DNA from: Acidobacteriota bacterium
Lineage (GTDB): Bacteria > Acidobacteriota > Blastocatellia > Chloracidobacteriales > JADJPF01
Length of the DNA stretch: 64,000 bases
Reading direction: 5' to 3'
Assembly (NCBI GenBank): GCA_016213785.1
Contig: JACQZQ010000100.1
Location: forward strand, 1-64,000
Every line of letters begins with the position of its first letter. Position 1 is the stretch's first letter. Positions 28,822-39,473 of the stretch are shown in pieces. The position numbers and the translations under genes are program-made. The notes under the pieces are model-generated. The model made no database searches. It was given only the letters and a program-made list of their open reading frames with translations, and was not told the DNA's origin.

Positions 28822-29325
28822 CTAAGCCTTCGCCGCACATTCGCCTTCTTTATCCTTATATTGAGCCATTGCTTCTTGGGCCGCTTTTTGAATTTCTTCT
28901 CCTGTCATATCTTTGATATGAGTACAGATTGCCCAGTGATGACCTGAAGGATCTGTAACTTGACCATAGCGATCACCCCAAAACATATCTGCAAGAGGCA
29001 TTTTAACGTTTGCACCTGCGTTAATTGCTCTTTCAAAAGATTCATCAGCGTTTTCTACATATAAAGAAAGTGTAACACTGGTATTTCCTAGTGCTAGAGG
29101 AGAGAGTGCTCCCCATTGGGGATTTTCTGCACAAAGCATTAGCATAGAGTTACCAATTTTTATTTCTGCATGCATTACTTTTCCATCAGGGGAAAACATA
29201 CTACATCCAATTTGTTCTGCTCCAAAAGCTTTTTTATAAAACTCAATTGCTTCGTTTCCATCTTTTACTACGATATGTGGTGTAAGGGTGTGAAACCCTT
29301 CTGGAATAGGTTTTACTGAAGACAT
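28822..29325 (-). CDS. PhnB-like VOC family protein
   Basis: LTPHIVVKDGNEAIEFYKKAFGAEQIGC...DMFWGDRYGQVTDPSGHHWAICTH. Confidence 0.88.
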   Translation of the reverse strand: MSSVKPIPEGFHTLTPHIVVKDGNEAIEFYKKAFGAEQIGCSMFSPDGKVMHAEIKIGNSMLMLCAENPQWGALSPLALGNTSVTLSLYVENADESFERAINAGANVKMPLADMFWGDRYGQVTDPSGHHWAICTHIKDMTGEEIQKAAQEAMAQYKDKEGECAAKA

Positions 29326-29531
29326 AAATTCTCCTTATTATTATATTTATAAGATTTACTAAATGACTGGGATGGTGAAATATAAACAAAGATCACACTC
29401 TTTGTCAACGATTTTAGGCGAAATTTTTACGAAATATCTTATTTATTCAAACATAAACAGTTAGCATAATCTTAAAAAAGTACTTAAGAAAAATAACTTT
29501 GATCTAGAAAACCAGTTGATTTATCTTAGAA

Positions 29532-30233
29532 ATGATGGCAATAATAAAAACTATGTTAAAAACAATTATTTTTGATTTTGATGGTGTAATTGCTAATAGT
29601 GAGCCAGCACATTTTATTACTTTTCAAAAAGTTTTAGCTGAAGAAGGAATCGCTATTTCCAAAACAGATTACTTTAAAAAATACTTAGCAATGGATGATA
29701 GAGGGGCTTTTACTACAGCACTAAATGACTTTGGGATATTGAGCGATCCTGTTTATATATCAGAATTAATTTTTCGTAAATCTTGTTATTTTGAACACTA
29801 CTTAAAAGAGGAAATGTCGGTTTATTCAGATACACTTGATTTTATTGACTTTGTAAAGAATCGTTTTCCTTTAGCTATAAATTCTGGAGCATTAAGAGCA
29901 GAAATAGATGTTGTGCTATCTAGAGTTGGTTTAGAAGAAATATTTCCTTCAATTATTAGCTCTGAAAATGTTACAAAATGTAAACCAGACCCAGAAGGCT
30001 ACTTAAAAGCTCTTGCTTCTCTTAACCAAATACATATAAACCTTAAGGCAGAGCCTTTTGAATGTTTAGTTATAGAAGACTCTATAGGTGGGATAAAATC
30101 GGCTATTAGTGCTGGTATGAAGTGTATAGCAGTTACTAATACTTATCCAGCAGAGGCACTAAAAGAAGCAACTAGAGTGGTTTCTTCGTTAAATGAATTA
30201 ACAGAATCATTTTTAACAGAGATTTTTAGCTAA
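29532..30233 (+). CDS. HAD-superfamily hydrolase (beta-phosphoglucomutase-like)
   Basis: IIFDFDGVIANSEPAH, CKPDPEGYLKAL, VIEDSIGGIKSAISAGMKCIAV. Confidence 0.9.
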   Translation: MMAIIKTMLKTIIFDFDGVIANSEPAHFITFQKVLAEEGIAISKTDYFKKYLAMDDRGAFTTALNDFGILSDPVYISELIFRKSCYFEHYLKEEMSVYSDTLDFIDFVKNRFPLAINSGALRAEIDVVLSRVGLEEIFPSIISSENVTKCKPDPEGYLKALASLNQIHINLKAEPFECLVIEDSIGGIKSAISAGMKCIAVTNTYPAEALKEATRVVSSLNELTESFLTEIFS

Positions 30234-30246
30234 TATTTTCAAAACC

Positions 30247-31842
30247 ATGGTTTTACTAAAAAAACAAAAAAAATCTTTTTTAATTATTTGGTTGGTTTGC
30301 TTTGTTTTGTTGACTAATGGAAGTATTTTTGCGCAAGAGAAAAAAACAGCAGATCAAAAATTTTCTACAAAACCACAAAAAACTAAGCCTAAAAGCGCCC
30401 TTCTACATTTTCAAGAGCAAATATCTATGCTCTTAAAAGAGCCACACTTTATTACTGCTGGGGTATCAATACGTATTATAAATCAAGCAAATGGTGAGAC
30501 AATTTTTGAGAAAGACTCTGAAAAACTACTTAAACCTGCTTCTAATATGAAGCTTTATACAACAGCACTTGCTCTGGAAACCTTAGGCCCAGATTATCGC
30601 ATTCGTACTTCTGTTTATTCATCATCAAAACCTAATAGTGAAGGGATTATTAAGGGAAATATAATTCTTTATGGTCGAGGAGATCCTACTTTAGCCACTA
30701 CATTTAGAGATGAATCAAAGCCCTTTGATTTTTTAGCTAAGCAACTAGTAGATGCTGGAGTTAAAGTAATAGAAGGTGATTTACTTGCTGATGAAAGCTA
30801 TTTTCGTGGTAGTTCTTTAGGTCAGGGTTGGGAATGGTTAGACCTTCAGTGGGCTTTTGGGGCAGAAATTAGCGCTTTAACTGCCTATGATAATAAATTT
30901 GATGTAGAAATAAAACCAGGTTCAAAAGTTGGAGACCCTTGCCAAATTCTAGTTACGCCAGATATTGGAGAAGTTTCTTTAATTAATAAATTAGAGACTG
31001 TTGAGGCTAAAGCTATACGTCAAATAGGCTTAAACCGAGGCTTATCAGATAATTCGCTTTTAGCTTGGGGCAAACTTCCATTAGATGATACTGGATTTTC
31101 TACTAAAATAGCTTTTTACAAACCAGCAAAACTGGCTTCAGTTTTATTTCAACAAGCCTTAAAAAGTGCAGGAATAACTCTTAAGGGGAAAATAGTTGTT
31201 GTTGATTCATCTTTACGTTCTCCTTTACCACCAACCGAGCCAGAAAAAAATAACTTAGTAGAGCTTGCTAAAATAGAATCACCTCCATTAAGTGAAATTA
31301 TTAGAGTAACTAATAAATTTAGTCAAAACTTATATGCTGAACTACTACTACGTATAATAGGAAGGGTAAAAGGACATTCTGAAAAAGATAGCGATGAAGC
31401 TGCAATAGGTTTAATGAAGGATTTTCTTAGTAAAGCAAATATAAATTCAGTTAACTTAGGTATTTATGATGGTAGCGGGCTATCTCGTAGAGACTTACTT
31501 AATGTATCAAGCACTACAGAATTACTTCGTTATATGAGTAAGTCGCCTAACTATGAAGTTTTCCGTAATTCTTTACCTATTGCTGGTGTAGATGGTACTT
31601 TAAGGCGACGTATGAGCGATGCAACTGCAAAGCAAAACGTAAGAGCTAAAACAGGCACACTTAATAATACAAGTAGTCTTTCAGGTTATGTTACAAATAC
31701 TGAAGGAGAGACTTTTATTTTTAGTATTATGGTTGATAATTTTACTTCAGAATTTAGACAGGCTTTAAGTTTTCAAGATAAAATTTGTGAATACCTAGTA
31801 AATTTTATGTATAAAAAAATGGATGCTGCAAGCACAAAGTAA
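30247..31842 (+). CDS. dacB: D-alanyl-D-alanine carboxypeptidase/endopeptidase (PBP4 type)
   Basis: KPASNMKLYTTALAL (SxxK), YDGSGLSRRDLL, RAKTGTLNNTSSLSGY (KTG), signal peptide. Confidence 0.88.
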   Translation: MVLLKKQKKSFLIIWLVCFVLLTNGSIFAQEKKTADQKFSTKPQKTKPKSALLHFQEQISMLLKEPHFITAGVSIRIINQANGETIFEKDSEKLLKPASNMKLYTTALALETLGPDYRIRTSVYSSSKPNSEGIIKGNIILYGRGDPTLATTFRDESKPFDFLAKQLVDAGVKVIEGDLLADESYFRGSSLGQGWEWLDLQWAFGAEISALTAYDNKFDVEIKPGSKVGDPCQILVTPDIGEVSLINKLETVEAKAIRQIGLNRGLSDNSLLAWGKLPLDDTGFSTKIAFYKPAKLASVLFQQALKSAGITLKGKIVVVDSSLRSPLPPTEPEKNNLVELAKIESPPLSEIIRVTNKFSQNLYAELLLRIIGRVKGHSEKDSDEAAIGLMKDFLSKANINSVNLGIYDGSGLSRRDLLNVSSTTELLRYMSKSPNYEVFRNSLPIAGVDGTLRRRMSDATAKQNVRAKTGTLNNTSSLSGYVTNTEGETFIFSIMVDNFTSEFRQALSFQDKICEYLVNFMYKKMDAASTK

Positions 31843-32190
31843 ACTATTAAGCCAAGTGGTATTGTATTTTATATAGGCTAGAAATACTATCTTACTAAGC
31901 TCTGAAGTTATTTAGAAATGATTTTAATAGAATTTCTCTACACTTACTTGCCTAGACAGTTTTTTTTTTAATACTATAATTTAGGTCTATGTTTTTTGTA
32001 AAATATAGAAAAATTTTAGTTTTTGTTAGTAAACTCATCTGCCCCAAAATAAAAATTAGGTTTTAAGTAAAGTCGTAAATTAGAAATAATTAGCCGTTAG
32101 AAATATAAAGTATTACTTTGACTTTTGTTGGCAAAACCATTATTTTAATGATCTTGACCAAATAACATAGCGCCAGGACTTCACAAAAAA

Positions 32191-34239
32191 ATGACAAATA
32201 TAAAAGACTTACAGCTTGAAGCAGGCTCACTATTAATAGACCGCTACCTGATAGTTAAACGTATTGGTGGTGGAGGCATGGGAAGTGTTTATTTAGCCCG
32301 TGATAAACGTTTGGCAGATTCATCAAGGGCTGTAAAAGAGATGATTGGAATGCATGCAGATGAGAACCAACGCAAAAAAGCAATAGATGATTTTGAACGA
32401 GAATCACAACTCCTAGCTAGTTTAGATCACCCTGCTATTCCTACTATTTATGATTATTTTATTTCCGAAGGCCGTTATTATTTGGTTATGAGGTATATCA
32501 ATGGAGGAGATTTAGCACAAAAATTAAAAGCTGCTGGCGGAATATTAGATGAAAAGACTGTTACAGAATGGGGAATACAGATTGCAGATGTTTTACATTA
32601 TCTTCATTCTCAAAACCCTCAAATTATTTATCGTGATATGAAGCCTGCTAACATCATGCTTGATGAGAGAGAGAAAGTTGTACTAGTAGATTTTGGTATT
32701 GCTCGTTTTGTTTCTGCGCCAGCACAAAGAGTTACAGCAATAGGAACAATGGGCTATGCACCACCAGAACTTTTTGCAGGTAAAGTTGAACCTCGTTCAG
32801 ATATTTATTCTTTAGGCGCAACTATGTTTCATCTACTAACTGGTAGAGATCCTCAAGATAATCCCTTACTAATGTTTGATTTTAATCGTAACCCTAGACC
32901 TAAACAAATAAACCCTAAAATAAGTGATGGGATGGATAAAATCTTAGCTAAATCTGTTGAACATAAGCCTGCTAACCGCTTTAGTTCAGCAGGAGAAATG
33001 CGAGATGTTCTAGAACAGCATTTAAGACAAATAACAGGTGATTTTCGTCCTGTTGTGCAAGTACCTGTTATTGAAGCACAAGGAAGTGTTAATTTCTGCG
33101 GTCAGTGCGGTAGTAAGGTTACTGTGGGAAATGCTTTTTGTCAAAATTGTGGTGCTCCACAAAAGCCTGATGTTCTTCCTCCAGTAGTTGCAAGCTTGGT
33201 TTATGTAGATGCTGAGAGTCAACAAATTTCCTTTGTACTTGGTAAAGAAACAAGTTTGGTTGGTCGCTTAGATAATAATAGAGGTATTTATCCTGATATA
33301 GATCTTTCGCCTTTTGATAAAGATGGTAAAATTTCTCGTCGTCATGCAATTATTCATCGTTCTGGTGATAAAGTCTCTATTGAAGATTTAGGAAGTACCA
33401 ATGGTACTTACATTAACCGAGGTGAACGACTACAACCAAAGAAAACCTACCTATTAAATTCAGGTGATGAAATCTGTTTGGGAGAAACTTTTGTTAAATT
33501 TTTTATAGGAACTGTACCAAGTTCATTACTGCCACCAGCACCTCTTAAGGGTATTAATCCCCAAAGTTCTTCTCTATCTGGTGCAAATAAACCTAGTACA
33601 TCTCCTTCCATAAATAAAAGTACTTTACCTGATGCCGTTAAAGCATCTTTTGTAGGGGCAAATGTAATGTCACCACCCCCACCTCCACCTCCAGCTAATT
33701 TTCAACCTAAAGTACGCACAGGGGTGTCTGCTGCTAAACAAGTATCAGCTTCTAAAGGTGCTGCTTCAGAAGCCATACCTGTTCAAACTATAGAGCCTTC
33801 AGATAATCAAATTCCTAATAGCGAAGAGGAAAGAGATGTTAATGGTAAATATATCTTAAAGTATTTTAGTAACATAAAATTTTCTAAAGAAGTAAAGCTA
33901 GGTGAAACTATAGCTTTAGAAGTGGGGCTAATTCATTCTTCTGATCAATATGGAAATAATGTAGAAAAGCCTAATTTTTATGATGGTGAAATTCCATTAG
34001 CTTTTCCAGATATGAATGCTTCTACTAGTTTAGCTATGGAAATTTATATTGCTGCCCCAGGTTTTGAGGTTGAACCAGATATTTTTGCTAGATTTAATGT
34101 TGGATTAAAACGATCTGCTAATGCAAAACCTTTTCAACTCAAAGCAGTTCAACTTGGTTCAACTGTAGTAACTGTAGATTTTTATCAAGATACAGACTAC
34201 TTAACTAGTGTTTCTATTGAAACTACAGTTGTAGCCTAG
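32191..34239 (+). CDS. Ser/Thr protein kinase + zinc ribbon + FHA domain + uncharacterised C-terminal beta-rich module
   Basis: GGGGMGSVYLARD, YRDMKPANIML, DFGIAR; CGQCGSKVTVGNAFCQNCGAP; LVGRLDN...ISRRHAIIHR...DLGSTNGTYINRG. Confidence 0.88.
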   Translation: MTNIKDLQLEAGSLLIDRYLIVKRIGGGGMGSVYLARDKRLADSSRAVKEMIGMHADENQRKKAIDDFERESQLLASLDHPAIPTIYDYFISEGRYYLVMRYINGGDLAQKLKAAGGILDEKTVTEWGIQIADVLHYLHSQNPQIIYRDMKPANIMLDEREKVVLVDFGIARFVSAPAQRVTAIGTMGYAPPELFAGKVEPRSDIYSLGATMFHLLTGRDPQDNPLLMFDFNRNPRPKQINPKISDGMDKILAKSVEHKPANRFSSAGEMRDVLEQHLRQITGDFRPVVQVPVIEAQGSVNFCGQCGSKVTVGNAFCQNCGAPQKPDVLPPVVASLVYVDAESQQISFVLGKETSLVGRLDNNRGIYPDIDLSPFDKDGKISRRHAIIHRSGDKVSIEDLGSTNGTYINRGERLQPKKTYLLNSGDEICLGETFVKFFIGTVPSSLLPPAPLKGINPQSSSLSGANKPSTSPSINKSTLPDAVKASFVGANVMSPPPPPPPANFQPKVRTGVSAAKQVSASKGAASEAIPVQTIEPSDNQIPNSEEERDVNGKYILKYFSNIKFSKEVKLGETIALEVGLIHSSDQYGNNVEKPNFYDGEIPLAFPDMNASTSLAMEIYIAAPGFEVEPDIFARFNVGLKRSANAKPFQLKAVQLGSTVVTVDFYQDTDYLTSVSIETTVVA

Positions 34240-34302
34240 CCTGACTATTGTTATTCGCCCCTCAGGGCTATAAAATGTTTAGTTTGTTTACTTAAGCGTT
34301 AG

Positions 34303-34332
34303 AATAAAGAAATTAAGAATAAAGAAATTAAG
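34303..34332. repeat. 15-bp perfect tandem duplication aataaagaaattaag
   Basis: Direct reading. Confidence 0.9.
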
Positions 34333-34373
34333 AAACCAAATACTTTCTAAATATTTCAAAAATATCTAACTAC

Positions 34374-34988
34374 TTAAATTTTAATACCTAATACACGCCG
34401 CCCAGCTATGTGCCATTTTCTATCTAAAATAAATTGTATTGCCTTAGCATAAAGCTTATGTTCTTCTACTAGAATTCTATCAGCTAGGCTTTGTATAGTG
34501 TCTTCGTCATGTATTGGAACAACTGCTTGAGCAATAATGGCTCCGCTATCGCAACCCTCATCAACAAAATGAACAGTACAGCCTGAATATTTTGCTCCAT
34601 ATTCTAACGCTTTTTCTTGAACCTCTAAACCAGGAAAGGCTGGTAGGAGCGATGGGTGAATATTTAAAATTTGTTGAGGGAATGTTTGAACAAATTCAGG
34701 TGAAAGTAGTCGCATATAGCCTGCTAAACATATTAAAGCAGGATTATGCCATTTAAGTTCTGCTATTAAAATTTTTTCATGTTCTTGTTTAGAAAGTCCT
34801 CGACTAGGAATAACCACTGTAGTGTAACCACGAGCTTTAGCAAGCTCAACCCCTTTAGCATCCGAACGATTACTAATAATAACTGCAATTTCAGCATTTA
34901 AGCGTCCTGATTCAATAGCATCCATTAGTGCTAACATATTTGAACCACGACCAGAGATTAAGATAGCAATTTTACGATTTCCTAACAT
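34374..34988 (-). CDS. purN: phosphoribosylglycinamide formyltransferase
   Basis: IAILISGRGSNMLALMDAI, LAGYMRLLSPEFV, NIHPSLLPAFPG, GCTVHFVDEGCDSGAIIAQ. Confidence 0.95.
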   Translation of the reverse strand: MLGNRKIAILISGRGSNMLALMDAIESGRLNAEIAVIISNRSDAKGVELAKARGYTTVVIPSRGLSKQEHEKILIAELKWHNPALICLAGYMRLLSPEFVQTFPQQILNIHPSLLPAFPGLEVQEKALEYGAKYSGCTVHFVDEGCDSGAIIAQAVVPIHDEDTIQSLADRILVEEHKLYAKAIQFILDRKWHIAGRRVLGIKI

Positions 34989-35039
34989 TTATATATCATC
35001 CAATCAGTTTGATAAAAATCATCATTAAAATTCTTAGAA

Positions 35040-36497
35040 TCACTCATATAGTTTAGGTTTTTGAAAGCCTTCTGTAAGGCTTTCAATTAATTCTGCAATT
35101 TCTAGTAATCGCCAATCTTGCCAACGTTTGCTATGAATTTGTATTCCTATGGGCAAGCCTTCTTGTGAAAAAGCTATTGGGATAACCGCAATAGGATTAG
35201 CTAAAAGTGTTGTTGGGCAGTTAAAAGGAGAAAAAATATCTGAGTATGGTATTTTTTGATTTTCTACCTCTACTGCTGCCCCAGTTTTACAATGCTTAAA
35301 TGCTGGTCTTGCTGCTACAGGAGTTAACCATACATCATATTTAGAAAAAAATTCATTGGCTGAGCCAATTAAAATATCTCGTTTTTCTAAAGCAAACATT
35401 AAATCTCTACTAGAACTATCAATTCCTTTAATTAGGGCATTTAAGAATTTAGTTTTGGGAAACTGACTCTTTAGCAAAAGCTTAGGTAGTAGTTTAGGTA
35501 TAAAATTTGGTAGAGCAGCGCGAAAATCATTTGCGCCACAAATAATTCCCCAAATTTCTTGCATATAATCTACATCAAAATCCTTTGGTTGGGTTTCTTC
35601 AATTATACAACCAGCATTACTTAGCTTTGCTAAAAGCTTTTCAAAGGCTTTTTTAGTATCTTGACAAATAGCAATATTGCCTAGAGTTTTACTGTAGGCA
35701 ACTTTTAAGTTTTTTAGGGTATTTACAGTAGGGCTATTTTTTAGCTCCACAGGTGCAATAGTCCAGTTTTTATCATCTGCCCCCCAAAGTAGAGGATAGA
35801 CTAACTTAAGGTCTTGAATTTTACGCGCCATCGGCCCACAAGTTACCATATAACGACCAACTTTTGGATCATTTGGTATCATAAAATGACCAAAGTCTGA
35901 TAAAGCATGTTCAGTAGGTCGAATAGTTGTAATTCCGCAAAAATGTGCAGGTACACGTAAAGAGCCAGCAATATCGCTACCTAAGCAAAGAGGGGTAAAT
36001 CCTGCTGCAAGTGCAGCCGCAGAGCCTCCAGAACTGCCTCCAACAATATGTGCTAAATTATAAGGGTTATTTGCACGGCCAAAAAGGGAGCCATTAACTT
36101 GCCAATCGAATGAAAAATATGGAAGATTAGTTTTACCTAATAAGATTGCTCCTGCTTGTTTAAGTCTTGCTACTAGAGTTGAATCAGAGTCAGGGATGTT
36201 ATTTTTATGTAGAGGATTACCAAAACTAGAGCGTAAACCTTTAGTAGCATAAGAGTCTTTTACTGTAAAAGGTACTCCATGAAGTGGCCCCCAAATTTCT
36301 CCTTTTGATAAGGCTTGATCTGCTTCTTTAGCTCTTTTTATTGCACCTTCTTCATCTAAAAGAATTATTGCATTTATTTTAGAGTTGTACTTAGCAATGT
36401 GTTTAAGGTGAATGTCTAGTACTTCCATTGCAGACATTTTTTTTTCAGAAATTAGGCGGGCAATTTCAAGCACAGAGAAATAAATTAAATCGTCCAT
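35040..36497 (-). CDS. amidase (amidase-signature family)
   Basis: GPLHGVPFTVKDSYATKG, HIVGGSSGGSAAALAAGFTPLCLGSDIAGSLRVPAHFCGI. Confidence 0.92.
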   Translation of the reverse strand: MDDLIYFSVLEIARLISEKKMSAMEVLDIHLKHIAKYNSKINAIILLDEEGAIKRAKEADQALSKGEIWGPLHGVPFTVKDSYATKGLRSSFGNPLHKNNIPDSDSTLVARLKQAGAILLGKTNLPYFSFDWQVNGSLFGRANNPYNLAHIVGGSSGGSAAALAAGFTPLCLGSDIAGSLRVPAHFCGITTIRPTEHALSDFGHFMIPNDPKVGRYMVTCGPMARKIQDLKLVYPLLWGADDKNWTIAPVELKNSPTVNTLKNLKVAYSKTLGNIAICQDTKKAFEKLLAKLSNAGCIIEETQPKDFDVDYMQEIWGIICGANDFRAALPNFIPKLLPKLLLKSQFPKTKFLNALIKGIDSSSRDLMFALEKRDILIGSANEFFSKYDVWLTPVAARPAFKHCKTGAAVEVENQKIPYSDIFSPFNCPTTLLANPIAVIPIAFSQEGLPIGIQIHSKRWQDWRLLEIAELIESLTEGFQKPKLYE

Positions 36498-36640
36498 ATA
36501 ACATTTTTCCTTAGAATAGGTTCTTTACTAAATGTTAATAAATAGTCTTTCAAACTTGCCCAAACCAGTAATAGAGGCTGAGGAAGAGCAAAATTATAAC
36601 AAAGATTGATATTAAAAGCATTTATGCAATCTTGAAATCT

Positions 36641-36670
36641 CTTAAGATTTTTTAAGATTTTTTAAGATTT
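36641..36670. repeat. 3 near-identical 10-bp copies of (c/t)ttaagattt in a 590-bp intergenic region
   Basis: cttaagattt tttaagattt tttaagattt. Confidence 0.85.
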
Positions 36671-37086
36671 CCTAAAAATGCTTTTCTGATAAAACAGAAG
36701 GCTATTAGCTCAAGATTTTCCTTGGTTTTTTCCTAAGTAGGAAGTATTTTGTTAAAGGATTTAGGTATAGTTTTAGAAAGTAGTTGATTTAATAATTAAG
36801 TAAATTATAATTCTTACCTACACTGAAAATATGAAAACCAAATAATTAATTAATAATCTTTTTCTTATAAACTTATTACTCATAAAAAGTTTATAGGAAA
36901 TTCAATAAATATTTTTAAGCCATAATAAATTATATAAAGTACTAACTAAACAGTACTAAATCTTGTCCCACCAATCATTGTAAAGATTATTTACTAACCT
37001 TTACAAAGCAAACATAAATTTGCTCAAAAGGAGGATGGAGGTTTTTCCAAAATAATCTGAGGAAATCCCACCAAATAATTAACCTC

Positions 37087-39408
37087 ATGATAGAAAATGA
37101 TTTTGTTTCTTCTCAAAAACTAACACCAGATCCTTTATTAAATTTAATATTAAAAGGTACTTACAAAATTGAGGAAAAAATAGGGCAAGGTGCTACTGGA
37201 TCGATCTACCGAGCTACTCAATTAGAAACTAGTCATAATGTTGCAGTTAAAATACTTCGTGCAACAGATATTTCTCTACAAGCCAAAGCACGGTTTTTTA
37301 GGGAAGCTAAAGCTCTTAGTAAGCTAGATCATCCAAATATAATTAGCCTTTTTGATTATGGTGTTACAGAAACAGATATTTGTTTTATGGTGATGGAATA
37401 TGCTGTTGGTCTTACAATAGATCAAATTGTTCCTAAAGAAAGTGGATTACCGGTCAAAGTTATCTTAAACATTATGGAAAAACTTTGTTCAGGAATTGAA
37501 GCTGCCCATAAACAAAAAATAATCCATAGAGATCTTAAACCTTCTAATGTACTTATTACTAATACTACATCTAAAACACAAGATGTTAAGATTTTAGATT
37601 TTGGTATTGCTAAAAGTTTAGAGGGTTTTATTGATGAAAATCCACGTTTAACAAAAGAAGGTGTAGTTTTAGGCACACCTAGCTATGTTTCACCAGAACA
37701 AATTGATCAACTAAAAGATATTGACTGTAGAGCAGATATATATGCTTTAGGAGCAATTCTTTACTATATGTTTACTGGAGGTGATCCTTATGTAGGAAAA
37801 ACATCAGAAATAATTAATAAACAAATTAGAGAACCAATTACTAATAAATCTGCTAGGTTTAAGACCATAGAGGGTCAGGTTTTTAGCCCCATACTATCTA
37901 AAGCTATGAGTATTAAGAGAGAAAACCGCTACCAAACAGTAGAAGAGCTTTTTAACGATCTCTCACAAGGTTGTTTGCAAGCAGGTCTTTTGAAAGATTC
38001 TAAAGCAGACCCATCAAAAAAACCTAAACCAACCCAACCACTTGATATAAATAGCCTTTTACTTGCTGAGGATGGTTTTTCTAATACTAATCCATTAACA
38101 AATGACTTAAAACAAGAGGAGGCCCAGAATATGTCTTTTACAAGAAAAAATAGATTTGTTTCAGTTGGTATTCTTTTAACAATATTACTAGCCTTTGCAA
38201 TATCTATTCTACTGTATTTAAACAGAACCACTCCTCCTGATGCTCTTTCTAACAATAACCTACCATCCCAATCATCTTCATCAAATGGTGGTCAACAAGG
38301 AGTAACAGATACAGAAATCCTAATGGGTATGAGTGCAGCTTTTTCTGGATCAGCTAAAGAACTGGGCAGGCAAATGAAATTAGGTATAGACACTTATTTT
38401 AATGAAATAAATTCTGGTGGCGGAATCAATGGCAGAAAAATAAACCTAATAAGCTTAGATGATGGTTATGAGCCTGATCGAGCTTTACAATCAGTCAAAG
38501 AGTTGGTAGAGAATAGAAAAGTATTTGGAATAATTGGAAATGTTGGAACACCAACCGCAGAAATTACCGTCCCTTATTGTTTAGAAAAAAAGACTTTATT
38601 TTTTGGTGCTTTTACTGGTGCAAGCTTATTACGTAAAGACCCTCCTGATAAATATGTATTTAACTATCGCGCTAGTTATGCAGAAGAAACAGCCTATATT
38701 GTTGAATATTTAGTAGATATCAAGAAATTGCGCCCATCAGAAATTGCAGTATTTGCCCAAAATGATAGCTATGGAGATGCTGGGTTTTCAGGAGTGGTTA
38801 AAGCCATGCAAAAATATAAATACAGTAAGTCTCAAATATTAAGGGTTGGTTATAATCGAAATACCTTAGATATAGAAGAAGCCGTAAATACTGTATCAAA
38901 AAATAGATCTAAGTTAAAAGCAGTTGTAATGGTTTGTACTTATAAAGTAGGAGCTAAGTTTATTCAACAGTTAAAAGACCAAGGTTCAACCTTGATTTTT
39001 ACTAATGTTTCATTTGTTGGTAGTAATGCTTTATCAGAAGAATTAATGAGTTTAGGCCCAAAATATGCTAATGGAGTAATAGTTACACAAGTAGTTCCAC
39101 ATTATGAGTCAAATGCTGCCACAATAATAAAATATCGAGAGCAATTAAAAAAATATTTCCCAAATGAAGAACCAGGATTTGTTTCTTTAGAAGGATATTT
39201 AGCAGCAAGAATTTTCTGTGATGCAATAAGTGTGACAGGGAAAAAAGTTACTACTGATAATCTTATTAGTAGCTTAGAGTCAATTCGTGATCTTGATATA
39301 GGTATTGGCAGTATAATTAATTTTGGCCCCTCTGAACATCAAGGATCTCATAAGATTTGGGCTACAGTTTTAGATGATAAAGGTAAATATAAAGATCTAG
39401 ATAATTAG
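37087..39408 (+). CDS. Ser/Thr protein kinase - TM - periplasmic type-1 binding protein (LivJ/Peripla_BP_6-like) fusion
   Basis: GQGATGSIYRAT, HRDLKPSNVLI, DFGIAK; TM VGILLTILLAFAISILLYL; GVTDTEILMGMSAAFSGSAKELGRQMKLGIDTYFNEINSGGGINGRKINLISLDDGYEPDRA. Confidence 0.9.
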   Translation: MIENDFVSSQKLTPDPLLNLILKGTYKIEEKIGQGATGSIYRATQLETSHNVAVKILRATDISLQAKARFFREAKALSKLDHPNIISLFDYGVTETDICFMVMEYAVGLTIDQIVPKESGLPVKVILNIMEKLCSGIEAAHKQKIIHRDLKPSNVLITNTTSKTQDVKILDFGIAKSLEGFIDENPRLTKEGVVLGTPSYVSPEQIDQLKDIDCRADIYALGAILYYMFTGGDPYVGKTSEIINKQIREPITNKSARFKTIEGQVFSPILSKAMSIKRENRYQTVEELFNDLSQGCLQAGLLKDSKADPSKKPKPTQPLDINSLLLAEDGFSNTNPLTNDLKQEEAQNMSFTRKNRFVSVGILLTILLAFAISILLYLNRTTPPDALSNNNLPSQSSSSNGGQQGVTDTEILMGMSAAFSGSAKELGRQMKLGIDTYFNEINSGGGINGRKINLISLDDGYEPDRALQSVKELVENRKVFGIIGNVGTPTAEITVPYCLEKKTLFFGAFTGASLLRKDPPDKYVFNYRASYAEETAYIVEYLVDIKKLRPSEIAVFAQNDSYGDAGFSGVVKAMQKYKYSKSQILRVGYNRNTLDIEEAVNTVSKNRSKLKAVVMVCTYKVGAKFIQQLKDQGSTLIFTNVSFVGSNALSEELMSLGPKYANGVIVTQVVPHYESNAATIIKYREQLKKYFPNEEPGFVSLEGYLAARIFCDAISVTGKKVTTDNLISSLESIRDLDIGIGSIINFGPSEHQGSHKIWATVLDDKGKYKDLDN

Positions 39409-39429
39409 TTAAGAGCAGTCCGTTTTCCT

Positions 39430-39459
39430 CTCAAGCCCTTTTCTAGAAAAGGGCTTGAG
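39430..39459. terminator. strong bidirectional hairpin between convergent genes
   Basis: ctcaagccctttt-ctag-aaaagggcttgag. Confidence 0.8.
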
Positions 39460-39473
39460 TTAGAAATTCTTAA

